A stretch of DNA of 64,000 nucleotides from Odontocerum albicorne (taxonomy: Eukaryota; Arthropoda; Insecta; Trichoptera; Odontoceridae): assembly GCA_949825065.1 (NCBI GenBank), contig OX463842.1:5731723-5795722 (forward strand), in the 5' to 3' direction. Every line of letters begins with the position of its first letter. Positions within the stretch are counted from its first letter, which is position 1. A program made the position numbers and the translations under genes. Positions 42,137 to 53,293 of the stretch are shown here, one piece after another. Under the pieces are notes generated by a model. That model had not been told where the DNA came from, did no database searches, and saw only the letters and a program-made list of their open reading frames with translations.

Positions 42137-42350
42137 TGTGATCGGGTGCTCTGCGTCCAATGTGCCCATACCATCTCAATCGCCTCTCCTCCATCTTGCT
42201 GTTGATGTCTGTAACACTTAGGCTTCCACGAATGCGTGAGATTTTTATTTTGTCTCTTAGGGACACACCAGCTGACCATCTTAGCTTGCGCATTTCAGCA
42301 GTTTCTAGTTGCCTAGAGTACGAGTTTATACATCGTCCAGCATTCGGAGC
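42137..42350 (-). pseudogene. LINE-Y reverse-transcriptase segment (5' half of a chimeric LINE)
   Basis: The minus strand reads RQLETAEMRKLRWSAGVSLR, DKIKISRIRGSLSVTDINSK and MEERRLRWYGHIGRRAPDHI. The last part is nearly the same as 63081-63160 (VTDINSKMEERRLR ... GRRAPDHIV). Where LINE-Y should continue with ISMDLPRITTR it switches to LINE-Z. Both lie in the same orientation and at corresponding functional positions. Confidence 0.85.
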
Positions 42351-42765
42351 CATATATATGGAGAATATAAAAAATAAAAAATATTTGCTCAGATGCATAA
42401 ATAGAAAGTACTTATTGCAAGAATTTAAATCCTTGAATTTTTTTGGTCTTGCTTGCGATATCCTGAAACATACTTTATCTTAAAAAAAAAACAAAACATT
42501 TTTTTCTCTCTCAAACACAAAAGAGTTCAAGAGAGAGAGACAGAGAAAACAAATGTAAATTAGGAAAACACTTAAGCTCATTTTGATGTATTAAAACAAT
42601 AATTCATACATTACAGAATTCTCTGATTCGTACAGCGAGAAAAATATAAAAAATATAGAAATAATAATAAAGAAGTAAAAAAAAAGTAATATACATTTAA
42701 AAATGATTAATAAAATAAAAATCTAGTTCTATTCACAAATAAAAGTATATTTTAAAAGGAGTACC
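42351..42765. other. No gene seen
   Basis: AT-rich with a short GA-rich run at about 42520-42550. Confidence 0.4.
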
Positions 42766-43060
42766 GCTGGCAAAACCCTTCGTGATAGAGTACGAAACAC
42801 AGAAATCCAAAGGACGTGCGAAGTTGAAGATATTATCAAATGTGGATGACAAAGAAGGTTCTAGAACGAACATATATCCAGAATGGCGGAACTAAGAGCC
42901 GTAAAAATGGCCAGGGACAGTATCCCTCAAGCAAGCAGACCTCCAGGACGACCTCCCAAAAGATGGAAAGACAGTTGGCAGTCGACGTCATAAATGGGAA
43001 ACGATGATGCAGGACTTTAACAGGCCAACAGGCCTAAAAGAAGAGGATGAAGAAGAATAT
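42766..43060 (+). pseudogene. LINE-N reverse-transcriptase C-terminus, copy 1
   Basis: Frames read STAGKTLRDRVRNTEIQRTC, EVEDIIKCG and NEHISRMAELRAVKMARDSI, then SRPPGRPPKRWKDSWQSTS. This matches the LINE ending RPPGRPPKRW. Stops interrupt it. The second copy is at 49915-50280. Confidence 0.78.
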
Positions 43061-43174
43061 TTTTAAACAATGAACAATGCTTGGATATGAGAAATCAACG
43101 AGAAAAAACAATATATATGTACACATACATCTTAAAAATTTAAACAATACGAGTTATATCGAAAAGTTTGCAAC

Positions 43175-43420
43175 AAGAGTAACAATTTTCCTTTCAAAGA
43201 GTTTATTGACACGTGAAAAACACGAACCTGAGGGGTTCGAGTGATTGTTCTATCTGCAGGCATTTTCAAAGGCAGGTTAGCTCTGCATGGATGCTGATAT
43301 AACAATATGAAAGTGCGTTGTCTCAGATAATTATCCGGAACATATAAATCAAGACTATCTAGGATGGTCGGATTTGTCAGATAACCCATAAGCAGACTAA
43401 AAAAGGTGAACAAACAGTAA
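43175..43420 (-). pseudogene. LINE-K-type C-terminal fragment, copy 2
   Basis: The minus strand reads GYLTNPTILDSLDLYVPDNY, LRQRTFILLYQHPCRANLPL and KMPADRTITRT. It parallels VPNNYTRLRRQELFSIKYAR and TGLPAAMPVGRALTL of 26150-26799. It is more diverged than a recent sister copy, so it may be a related family. Confidence 0.68.
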
Positions 43421-43959
43421 CAATATTGTACTCGTATTAAACATTTTGACCCGAAACGAACTCAAGACGTTTCTGTTCCCGGGAGCTTCTATTTTATCTA
43501 AGATCAATGTTTGTAAGGGCTTACTTTTTAAGTGCAATGATTTGTGAATAATTTCAATAACAAAATCATATCCAACATTTCATCACACTTTCTGCATTCA
43601 CATTAGTCCTAAATTCACACGCTTATATATAGATCTCCAAAAAACCCTTACTCATCGCTTTCCTCTTGCCAATGAGCCAGCTTGTTACATGTTTTTACAT
43701 TTGAAGGTGCGATATTACAAAAATCACCACTTTCTTTCAGGAATTTGTTGTAAATTCTTTACACAAGGAGCTGCACGTTCTTTCTCTCAAATGGCGTTGA
43801 GTCGTTATAATTTAAAAAGTAATAGTTCCAGTTTAAGTAATGTTTCCCTGATATACGAGCATAATAAAAACACTGAAAAAAGTTTACTTTAAACTTGGCA
43901 TGATTGTTTATAAATTAATAAAAGATTTAACATTTTAAAAGAAGGGAAGTGACAACCTT
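43421..43959. other. No gene seen
   Basis: AT-rich. The frame at 43689-43892 is unrecognised. Confidence 0.35.
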
Positions 43960-44265
43960 CGTTACCTAGTTACTCAGATATCCGTCTTCTAGCCCGAAAG
44001 TTGCGAAAAACGATTCTTGGTGGATCTCAGATTTTATTATGATTCAAGACGGGCTTTCACTTAAGACATCTTTAATGTCGTTATGGTTGGTTGAGAGAGA
44101 TTACCACATGACAATACGCCCGCTAGATTATACTGTATACAACAAAAGTGTTATACAATTTAGATGATGCGAAAGTTGTGTGCTTGGATATATATCATAA
44201 GTATGGAGATCCGTTTTCCCTGCGAACCCCTCAAGAGACACGACGTGATGATTTGAATAATGTTA
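43960..44265 (+). repeat. SINE-A copy followed by LINE-V 3' end (sense)
   Basis: 43960-44165: a diverged head (TTCGTTACCTAGTTACTCAG), then GGGCTTTCACTTAAGACATC and TTATGGTTGGTTGAGAGAG, then TACGCCCGCTAGATTATACT. 44165-44265: TAGATGATGCGAAAGTTGTG, the LINE-V equivalent of VDEAK, then the 3' signature AGAGACACGACGTGATGATT. Confidence 0.65.
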
Positions 44266-44289
44266 TAAAGATTTTTTTTTCTGTTCTTC

Positions 44290-44645
44290 ATTTAAACGAT
44301 ATAATCCCTCGTAATCGAGTATGATTGTCAGCCATCTTGTCGGTAGTAGATGCCTGTGAGTATTGTTTTATACTTTGTAAGCTGTTGCACTTCAGCAAGC
44401 ATACAGTCTTGACTTATCAAACCCAAAGTTCATGGAGATAAAAGATCCACGAAGATTGATAGGTTTCATGCTACAGTCTTTTGTTAAGCTAATTTTTTTT
44501 ATGAAGCGCAATTTTTATATTGCTCAGCTACAGAAATATTTAGATATAAAACGGTTTATTAGTAAAATACTGAATACGCCAGGAATCGAACCAGGAGATG
44601 AGCTTGCTTGTTGTGAATGCTTATCGTTAGACCACGGTCATTAAC
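44290..44645 (-). repeat. SINE-B, copy without minisatellite
   Basis: The minus-strand head ACCGTGGTCTAACGATAAGC and CTGGTTCGATTCCTGG give box A and box B. Far-end landmarks CAGCCATCTTGTCGGTAG, CTGTTGCACTTCAGC and AAACCCAAAGTTC match 10548-10743. It has no 50-bp array, so it gives the basic length of the family (about 350 bp). Confidence 0.75.
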
Positions 44646-45345
44646 CCTTTATCTAATCTTCAATTTTTAAGAAAATTAAGTTAATCAATAGTTCAATTGC
44701 AATTCAATTGACCAGAAATGTACCGACGAAGAGCCGTGGGAACCATCGCAAGAATAAATCCAATGACTACGTCCAATTATTTTAATGCTTGAGAAATAAT
44801 CCTGCCGCAGTTTCGCAAGGAAATCACGTTTAACATTTTTATTTTTTCCGTATAAAGTGCAATTTTTATGTATAGTTACTTGTTGAATATTTGTTAAACC
44901 TTTACTAACTGGTTTTTGTTTTTCTTTTTGTTTTAGGTATGTGAATGTTTTTTTTAACAAAACATGAAGATTGGTGAGTGATAAAAATGTCTTTAAATTT
45001 TACGAACTTTAATTTTCATTCAACACTACTTACCTAACCTTGCACTTAACTGTATTTATTTCGTAAAATATTTAATCTGTTAATTATAGTTATATCGAAC
45101 CCCAATTAAGAGCGCTTTGGGGAGAGTTTGCTTCCTAAACGGTGTCATATAAATGCTCTTTTTGTTAATATTATTAATATTGAAAGATTTATCTTGAAAA
45201 GATAACAGTTTTTGAATGAAATTAAATCAAAATATGTATATGTTTACTTATTAAAAAGAACAAATAAAAAAATCAATACAAATTTATGATTCGTAGCTTA
45301 GAGGTACCAACTTTATTTTTTACAATTTTATTTATGTATATAAAA
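44646..45345. other. No gene seen; weak repeat X hairpin-like sequence at 45105-45165
   Basis: AAGAGCGCTTTGGGGAGAGT then AAACGGTGTCATATAAATGC loosely resembles the hairpin end of repeat X. The remainder is AT-rich. Confidence 0.35.
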
Positions 45346-45347
45346 AT

Positions 45348-45510
45348 ACATTACAATATCTCAACATTTTAAGGTTTGATACATTACCATATCTCAACAT
45401 TTTTAGGTTTGATACATCACGATATCTCAACATTTTAAGGTTTGATACATTACAATATCTCAACATTTTAAGGTTTGATACATTACAATATGTCAACATT
45501 TTAAGGTTTG
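45348..45510. repeat. 33-bp tandem array, 5 units
   Basis: Unit TACATTACAATATCTCAACA then TTTTAAGGTTTGA repeats five times with single-base changes. An open frame across it repeats NLKMLRYCNVS, which is only a by-product of the 33-bp period. Confidence 0.96.
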
Positions 45511-45699
45511 CTAGCAGTTTCACTTTATAATTAAATTGAGTATGTATCAGTTATTTCATTAATCTTATGGTATCCTCGAACACATCCGAATTGACAATTC
45601 ATATATTTCTTTTAATTTCCATTTCTATGAAAAAATCACATCCAAACAAATTTGTTGTTTTTTTTTGTTTGATTAAAACAAATGATTAAAAAGTGACCT

Positions 45700-45790
45700 T
45701 TGTAGCCTAGTTGATAAAACGCTTGAGTCTCATTCAGGGGTGTCGAGTTTGATTCATGATGGTGCCCGATTGATAAAAAGGGTCAAATAC
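45700..45790 (+). repeat. SINE-A head fragment
   Basis: TGTAGCCTAGTTGATAAAAC (box A) and GTCGAGTTTGATTCATG (box B). Confidence 0.62.
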
Positions 45791-46014
45791 TGGTAAAAAT
45801 AATAGTTTGGTAATAATACTCACGCGTGATATACGTATACGTTGTGTAGTATTGCCAACCCTTGCGATGACAATTAGAAACGTGAGTGGATCTAAGTTAA
45901 ACGCTCAATTAACAGGACGGAAGATAATGTAGCCTACATGCCACATAACGTTATGCCACATAACATGCCACGTTAACATAATTTAGATTTGTTGATTTGT
46001 GCTCATGTGAATAA
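45791..46014. other. No gene seen
   Basis: A short duplicated phrase (ATGCCACATAAC) occurs twice at about 45938-45968. Confidence 0.35.
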
Positions 46015-46275
46015 AAATACATACAAACTTTTTATGACGTCATTGCCCTGTCGGGTTAGCAGAGAAAACAGTGTCATGGTTTCCTACCTCGACACATATC
46101 AAACGCTTTCTATACATCTCATACAATTCTTACGATCTCTCTGACGCTTCTTTCTTTTGAAATATTATTTTCAACCCAATATAACTTTTCTTGATCTTCC
46201 TCTAAGAATGTCGTTTTATTTTTATACAAATATTTAAATTTTACGCATTTTCTCTGGATTCTGATTATTAAATGT
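46015..46275 (-). mobile_element. LINE-V 3' fragment
   Basis: GACGTCATTGCCCTGTCGGG then TTAGCAGAGAAAAC and CATACAATTCTTACGATCTC follow the LINE-V antisense order. Confidence 0.6.
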
Positions 46276-46814
46276 AAACATTTTTTTAATAAAATACTAA
46301 AAAAATGAGTGCATACTCCATCTTCCAAACAAGGCCCCAGAGCCATGAAATTGACGGACGTACAGCCTACAATACAGGCTATATAAGTAGAATTAGACAT
46401 ATGGATAGGCTCCCGCGTGTGTTATTTCTCACTTTGCTGAGGCGTAGAGGCGTTACTGCGTACATTTTATTTCTCAATTCTCCAGGGAATTTTTTGTATT
46501 AATTTTGGGAATTTGTTTCGATATCTGATATTTTTTTTTATTTTTCTTGCTGACAACAAAGATTATGATATCGAGATTTTTTTTCTTGCTGAGTCCGAAG
46601 TTGTAACTTTGTTGGAAAACCATAAAACGATTTATCAAATGAACCGAAACTATGATTCATAGTTAGAAATATTTTACTTGTCGGAGATAATATAACCCAT
46701 TATTTGTAGATGACAATAAAATTATGTATAATTTTTTTTAAAGCATGTGTGAGGTGTATTATGACTGTAGATAAAACAAAAAGTATGTTTAGAACACAAT
46801 ATTGGTTTTTTAAA
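46276..46814. other. No gene seen
   Basis: Short frames at 46119-46400 (-) and 46305-46502 (+) overlap and have no motif. The phrase TTCTTGCTGA is repeated at about 46545 and 46585. Confidence 0.35.
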
Positions 46815-46880
46815 TTTTATTAAGCGCCATTTAGAGAGTAAACTCTCTTTAATGGCGCTGTTATTCGGGACTGGAATTCA
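46815..46880. repeat. Repeat X hairpin end, isolated
   Basis: AGCGCCATTTAGAGAGT pairs with CTCTCTTTAATGGCGCT around a short loop, followed by GTTATTCGGGACTGG. The stem is longer and more regular than in other copies. It corresponds to the CACCATTTAGAGAG end of the 88-bp unit. Confidence 0.7.
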
Positions 46881-46954
46881 CTAATATTAAACAAATCTCG
46901 TCTGGAAGCTATAGCAGCGCCCGAGTGAATTACGTATAACAGTTTCTTTGCCTA

Positions 46955-47145
46955 CAGCACAAATTGTGGGACAATTGCCATGCGGCAATCTACCCAACCA
47001 ACCAACAAGATGTTTAAGAGGCATTAAGAGAAAATCATACTGTAAACCTTTTTTTTAAAACTGGATTTCGGTGGTAATCGAACCCGCAAACTCCGGATCG
47101 AAAGATAGACATCCTATCAACTAGGTCACGGAGGTCATTAATTAA
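46955..47145 (-). repeat. SINE-A, near-complete copy
   Basis: Body: TTGCCATGCGGCAATCTACC then CAACCAACCAACAAG, TTTAAGAGGCATTAAGAG. Minus-strand head: CTCCGTGACCTAGTTGATAG (box A) and GCGGGTTCGATTACC (box B). Same order as 10010-10215, reversed. Confidence 0.82.
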
Positions 47146-48204
47146 AACCCTTAGAATCATTGTAAGCAAAATATTTAGAGATATAGGTAGAATAAATAAT
47201 TGTAAATATAACACACTTATACGACACTACACCTCAAGTCGAAAGTGTTACTTTCTTTGTAATTCGTATTCCGTTGGTAACTTACCAACCTTCTGCGGGT
47301 TTGTTACGAAATATGTTTTTATTAATATATGCAGATGCGAGAAAACATCTTATGTAATGGCCGAAGTCACCATCTTCCTATCTTGTCTATTTTAATTCTT
47401 TCACATACGGTGGGTTCGTGTTCTAATTTAGACAGCCCATAAGGAGTGCCTGCTCTCTTAAGGGCGCTATTATAAACATTTCTCATAATTCAATTATAAA
47501 ATTAAAACCATTATTTCTTTCACGTCCTGGTGTAGTTTTGAATAAATAATCGTTTCGAGTGACGATTTTATAGCTTTGACATTCAGCTGTCAGGTGATGT
47601 GTCGGGTTGGTATTGTTATGTTTATTATTAATTGAAATAAATTATGTTTATATCAGTAGTAAAAGTGAATATTTTATATATGAACCATTTTATAATAGTT
47701 CATAATAAACGTTATTATAAAACAAACTCTGAAACTGTGTATTGCACGAACTAAACATCTTGTAAGATAAACATAATATTATTTTACAGTACATGACAAA
47801 TGAGGTTACGTAAAATTCCCATTATCGGCTTCCAACATGCGGAAAAAGTTCATTCTTAAATAACCCAAGTAAAGGTTTGTAAACAAGTAGGTAAATATAA
47901 GGCTTTGATTTTTTTCTTTTTAAGTCACAGCGCTATTATTAAAGCTTTTATTTTTAGATACATTCTCTTATATTTAAATTTCTTTACTCGAGAAATAGAG
48001 GAAATTGTTTGTATACTGTCGTGGAGTAGGATCCATGTTAGGGACGTCTTTTGAAAGTAGATGAAAAATATAATACTTACTTATAATATTAAAATTGTTA
48101 TCATTTTATAAAATGAATGAGAAAAATAACATTGAAAATCAGATTTCATGTTTGTAACCATGTATTTAATATAAATTAAGTTTAAGAAAAAATGTGATAA
48201 ATAA
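47146..48204. other. No gene seen; repeat X-like end (minus) at 47430-47520
   Basis: CCTGCTCTCTTAAGGGCGCT then ATTATAAACATTTCTC resembles the reverse complement of a repeat X unit. The rest is AT-rich. Confidence 0.4.
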
Positions 48205-48510
48205 ATACCACCACGCTATTTCCCTCTCGGGTCGGAAAGTCAGAACGGAGTGTCAGACTTTCCTATCTCAACACACGCCATTCGCCTCATCTACAGTCAC
48301 ACAACTTCTACGATTTATCTGACTTTTTACATTTCCCTTTTTTTAAATAAAATTCATTAGTTTTTAGTTAACACATCAACTTTAAGTTGTGGAATATTCT
48401 TAGATAAAACATCAGCTTTAAGTTCACATTCATCCCTAATAACTTCATTCTGTATTCTGTCATATACCGTCACCGCATATATTCTTCTCAATGTATGCAT
48501 ATCAAAGTGA
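48205..48510 (-). pseudogene. LINE-V 3' region with readable reverse-transcriptase end
   Basis: 3' signature CCACGCTATTTCCCTCTCGG, then TGTCAGACTTTCCTATCTC. Further up, the minus strand reads DMHTLRRIYAVTVYDRIQNE then VIRDECELKADVLSKN. This is the LINE-V stretch also seen as LVLRIIHGV ... YESIRNDVIRVE at 14120-14650. A small tandem duplication of the LKADVL codons is present. Confidence 0.8.
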
Positions 48511-49204
48511 GACACAAAATAAGCATTGTTGTTTATGGTTTGATTCATTAACTCGACAAAGTGTTGTGAACAGGAGGCTCACCCATTCCACAAATTAGTA
48601 AGTTTTTTCGTCTGTCGTGAAAAAATCTTTATACACTAAAATCGTCATGAAACGAAAAAAGGTTGAAAATCATTGACATAGACAGTAACTCTGCCTCTTT
48701 GAATAAGTTATTTAAATAATTTCTTATCAAGTTAAAATATAAGTGTTGAAAAACTTAACACGGTGAGAGGATTCATTACAATACAAACCATAAATAAAGT
48801 ATTTTTGTTATCAATTTACTTTCAGAGATATTTTTGATATATATTTTATTGAATTTTCGAAATTTCTAATCACTATGAATTATATAGTATAAATATAAAT
48901 ATCTTAGCATTCATCGTATTTTTTTATTCATTATCAATACACTTCATGGAAGCTGCCAAAGAACAACATTTAAAAAAATTGAAATCGAGTATTTTAACTG
49001 ATTGGTAAAAAATCCTTTGTTATTATTTACGTAATTAATTATCCGATATCGAGGAAAATAACATTGAAAATATCACTTTCATAAGGCAACGATATAATTT
49101 TATTTGAAATATAATATTTGGAATATTTCCATTTCCTCCTATATAACAAAACATCGGAGATCTTAGTTGCTTTTTGGTAAAACAAAAAAAAAGCTGTATT
49201 TGAA
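48511..49204. other. No gene seen
   Basis: AT-rich. Confidence 0.35.
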
Positions 49205-49345
49205 CGCGAGAGTTGCGGGATTTAAAAAAAAACAGTTCTGGTTTTCTACGTAAGTCTGACTTAGTCTTTCTGGTTGTTTGTGAGAGATTGTTACATGACA
49301 ATTGAACTGTTACATGACAGAGTGTACTATATACAATACAATAAT
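49205..49345 (+). repeat. SINE-A, decayed copy
   Basis: CTGGTTTTCTACGTAAGTCT, then TTTCTGGTTGTTTGTGAGAG, and TACATGACAATTGAACTG. The body order is retained, the head lost and the palindromic core degraded. Confidence 0.58.
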
Positions 49346-49914
49346 TTCAAGAGTGATCGAATTGTTGTATGTGGATATTTATTTAATATATATAGATACC
49401 ATTTTTTGAGAATTTAAAAAAAGTTATAATATTTTCACGATTTTATATGTTATTCTATTTTGAATGTATTGTTTTATTTTATTTTACTATGGCGATGTCT
49501 AGCTGAATTAATTTGCATTAACAATTTCATGGTACCCATTCCATTATATGATATCAAAAACAATAACAATTCATTAATAGTTAGGTGAATGACCTAATGT
49601 TTAAGGGTTTGGCTTATAAGGGAATTACAGGAAAGGGATTAAATATAGGATTATTCAGGAATTTACATTTAAATTGACCATCGATGGCATGGTTAATGTT
49701 ACAAATGTTAAAATTTCTCAGAACAAGTCTTAATATGAACAAGTCTTAATAGAATTGGTATGGTAAAATATTATTTCATGTTTTTTTATATAAATAACAA
49801 TGACCTTTATTAAGATTATTTAAATTTAAATCACATTTTAAACGATAATCTTGTGTTATCTCATTCAAAATATTCTATTAATATGTATTACTAATGTGGA
49901 AAGTATGGACAGAT
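49346..49914. other. No gene seen
   Basis: AT-rich. Confidence 0.35.
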
Positions 49915-50280
49915 GTCATGCTAGTTACGCCCACCACATAGTCAGTTTATCTTCTTCCTCCTCTTGATCTAGGTCGTATGACCTGTTTGTGACGGTGGGC
50001 TGTCCTGGGATGATGACGTCCAGCTGCCGTTGCATATTTTTGGTGGCCTTCCTGGTAATCTCCTTCTGCTAGGGTTTTCAGTCTTAACAATTTTTGGAAG
50101 TCTCGTATCTTCAATGCGGTCTACATGATCTCTCCAGAAGCGCCTTCTGATTCTTCCCCACCTCACAATGTCTTCAACATCACAGACAGACTTTACCGTC
50201 TCATTTCTGATCCGATCTCGAGTTCTGCCTGCGATGGAGCGTAGGGTTCTCATTTCCGTCACTCTGAGAAGGTTTTTTTG
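49915..50280 (-). pseudogene. LINE-N reverse-transcriptase C-terminus, copy 2
   Basis: The minus-strand frame 50262-49969 reads MRTLRSIAGRTRDRIRNETV, KSVCDVEDIVRWGRIRRRFW, RDHVDRIEDTRLPKIVKTEN and SRRRLPGRPPK. Correspondence to 42766-43060 is clear at (K/R)TRxRxRNxxx, VEDI and RPPK. 97 residues remain open; the front of the reverse transcriptase is missing. Confidence 0.83.
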
Positions 50281-51899
50281 TCCTGTTGGTATCGGCTCTC
50301 GTTATGTTAAAGTAAAACTTTTATAGCACTACCTTCAACAGTATTCCAACTAAAGCCAACACAAGACGTGTTGGTTCGTTATACTCTGAAATGTAAAAAA
50401 ATATATAACGTCTTTATCAAGTTTCTTTCAAAAGAAAAAGTTGTTTACTTATTTATTCAAACTTCCATGCAAATAGGATATTTCTGAATATACAGATATC
50501 TGAGGGACTTGTTATTTAAAATAAATTTCTTCCAAGTAGCTTACTTTTATTTAAATGTTATTACTGGTATCTATGATTGTATCTTGATTGTATTGTGTGA
50601 ACAATATTAGAAAAAAACTTACAAAATCTAAATTAATGAAGAAAACTTGGGGATAGGATGGGAATTAAAGAAGCGGAGTATTTTGAGGTAAATAGTGCTT
50701 TTTATTTTCTGTTTGTATAAATAAGGTTTATGTGAGATGTTTTTCGAAGGATTGTTTAAAAAAAGAACAAAGAAACAACAAGATAAATAACAGAAAACAC
50801 TTTGAATAAAAATAAAAAATAAATGTTATTAGTAGATAGGAAACGGGATTGGGGAAAGATATAAAAACTAGGCTACATTACTACTAACACGCCACATCAC
50901 TGAAGACACATTGTTTTTTTAATTGCTGTTTGAAGCAATATACATATGGTAAGGGTTTTATGTTAGTTGAAAATGATTTCAGAGGATGATGGGAAAATCA
51001 AGAAAATTGCACTACCTATATGCACCATCTTTTTGAACGGGATTGAAACCATAATCCTACAGACGCAAACCCCTTTAACGAGATATGAGAAGGCGATGGG
51101 ACAGGTGATGATATAAGCAAAAGTAACATATATTAATCTGTTTCTTACATTTAACGAATTAAGTTATTTAAATTTTCGTTGTGATCGTAAAATTTATTTT
51201 TCTAGATCTTTTATATTTTTGTTATCATCTTTTGAAATGATGACATACGAGAATCGTGATTTTTGAATAATTTTTATCGTGAAATAAATAAATAATTGTG
51301 AAGTCTGACAACGAAATGGTGTTTATTCAATAAACTCAAAAATGTATTGGGATTGAATAACGGCAAAAGAGACGGAAATGTCGGATAAAAAAAAAAATAT
51401 ATATATATAAATTTGAAATGTATTTTAATAAAACATTTCATGAGAGATATTTTATTTGCCTATGAAAATTAAAGCCCGGGGCTGTAGCGCCGAGCGATGT
51501 ATACCAGATGTTAATTCGGAAAGCGAGTCGGCGCTTGGTGCGATATTCAGATCCGCTTTAAGGGAGGTTTGACTTAAAAAAAAAGACTATTAAAAACCGT
51601 CAATAGTTTGGCACAATATAACTTGACATTTTTGGACTCGTGTTTGAAACTTGCCCAATACAAGTGAGATTGGCAGAACTCCAAAGTGAATCCATTTTTG
51701 ACTTCGATTGCTTGCAGCAGTTAGAGAAATTGATGTATAAGTTTTTTTAATGCTTCAATATGAACAGAAAACAAAATTCTCTCACCATAAATTTGTAAAT
51801 TATAATGTTGTGATAGTTTTTTGAAAAAAAAAAATAACAAAAAGCCAATGCCAAATGTGATACTTATGATGTATTGTATTACACTTTAGTCGTATACAG
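50281..51899. other. No gene seen; probable SINE head (minus) at 51035-51105; GC-raised patch at 51475-51570
   Basis: 51035-51105 reversed reads ATGGTTTCAATCCCG (box B) after CATATCTCGTTAAAGG (box A). 51475-51570 contains TAGCGCCGAGCG and CGAGTCGGCGCTT, a possible short inverted pair. The remainder is AT-rich. Confidence 0.4.
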
Positions 51900-52035
51900 T
51901 ACTATCTGGCAGGTTATGATAAGTGCCATATGGCAATTTCTTCCAACCAACCAACTTGAAAAAAATTGTGTTCCAACTGTTATCAAATTCTGTTTCGAAG
52001 ATAATTGACTTAACGGCTAGGCCATGGAGAACATA
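51900..52035 (-). repeat. SINE-A copy
   Basis: AGTGCCATATGGCAATTTCT then TCCAACCAACCAACTTG, and the head reversed as CTCCATGGCCTAGCCGTTAA. Confidence 0.75.
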
Positions 52036-52574
52036 ATTTTTTGAAAATCAAAATTCGTTTTAATTAAGATTTCTAATCAAGGTCGAAATTGATTCAAGTA
52101 AATAAAGATTCGCGTTAATAGTATGAAACCTCGAGGCAACTTTTATAGAAAGTAGATTTCAGTAAGTTGTTACTTATTGTTTTATTCTTAAAAATAATCA
52201 AAATCTTGATTAAAGTCAGAGCTCATAGTTGAATAAGGGCGTGGGCTGAAAAATATCTGGTGTCCTCGCGGCCGGGTTCGCTCTATGTTGGTGGTGTGTA
52301 TCTCGGCCGGGGGCATGCTAGAAGATGAGCACAGACATTTTTAATATGTTTTCTGCAGTTTATTTTGCGATATATGTGTAATTTCGGAATTTATTTATGT
52401 ATGTACATGCTATATTGCTATCAATAAACCTATGTTTATTTATTTAATCAAATACTACTATATTTAAAATAAAACCTTTATGGTATAATACAACGTGATT
52501 ATAGATTTTAGTACTTGCGGATTTTAAAGAAAGGGTTGAAATGCTCATATATTTTCATTTGTATATAACATATT
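52036..52574. other. No gene seen; GC-raised patch 52235-52335
   Basis: The patch (TCCTCGCGGCCGGGTTCGC, CTCGGCCGGGGGCATG) has no partner in the window. Confidence 0.35.
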
Positions 52575-52795
52575 TTAATGTCCTGCAACCCACTCATACC
52601 TTGTCTTTCCGAGCACGGACTCCCGTTACGCTCCGGCAGAGATTGCCTTTTTGACATTTGCCGTTCGCCGATCAAAATTTTTCACGTCGTCTTTAATGCA
52701 CATGCTGTTACACTCCGTAACCAGCTAGCAACGAACAAAAGATTCGCATCATACTTTGCATGTATCATATCAAGAAACTTAAATAAAATAATATT
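52575..52795 (+). pseudogene. Jockey-like LINE-J C-terminal fragment, diverged
   Basis: Frame reads SEHGLPLRSGRDCLFDICRS, PIKIFHVVFNAHAVTLRNQL and ATNKRFASYFA. This parallels NHGLALSSNRDCLLAFPVHR, SSFFTSS and NQLQTNIRLAPSLA in 12540-12760. Older or from a related family. Confidence 0.72.
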
Positions 52796-52964
52796 ACATC
52801 CACCTTCAGTGACAGTGCGCGTTTTCCTTATGTTTTTCTTTTTCAATCTGCTTTTCTCTTTTCTGACGATAATGACCTTATTAAATAGATGTTTTTTTTG
52901 TAATATTTTGTATTATTGGTTGTTTTTGCCATTTTGATAGCGCAGATTATTTTAAGACCTCTAT

Positions 52965-53160
52965 TAAAACTAAGCACAAGAAGACGAATCCCTACATGTT
53001 GGACTGACCAAATGAGCTCTGTTACTGAACTACCCTTAACAACTGCCCTTAGAGCCGCGAAGTGCAGGGATGAATGGAGAGGAGCTTCAGAGGCTATCAT
53101 AGGAGTTACGATGCTCAATCATAAGTTAAACGGCAAGATGGGTGAATTGAGACTTGTTAA
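52965..53160 (+). pseudogene. LINE-M reverse-transcriptase C-terminal fragment, copy 2
   Basis: Frame reads STRRRIPTCWTDQMSSVTEL, PLTTALRAAKCRDEWRGASE and AIIGVTML. RPPTRWTDQ ... ALRAAxCRDEWR is a common insect LINE ending. Copy 1 is at 18090-18310. Front part missing. Confidence 0.75.
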
Positions 53161-53293
53161 TTTTAATATTTATAACATAACCCACGTTATCGTTGATCAA
53201 TTTAAATCTAAATTCTTGAATAATTCTGTTATATTATCATTTTCATGTAACTTCCTTAAAAGCAAAACCCTCAAACCTTATATTATTAATATA

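Noticed and set aside
44575..44645. Functional tRNA gene on the minus strand
   Set aside because: Belongs to SINE-B, present twice with the same downstream body; stems do not pair convincingly.
45332..45523. Leucine-rich-looking repeat protein (NLKMLRYCNVS repeated)
   Set aside because: By-product of a 33-bp tandem DNA repeat; only five units, no start context.
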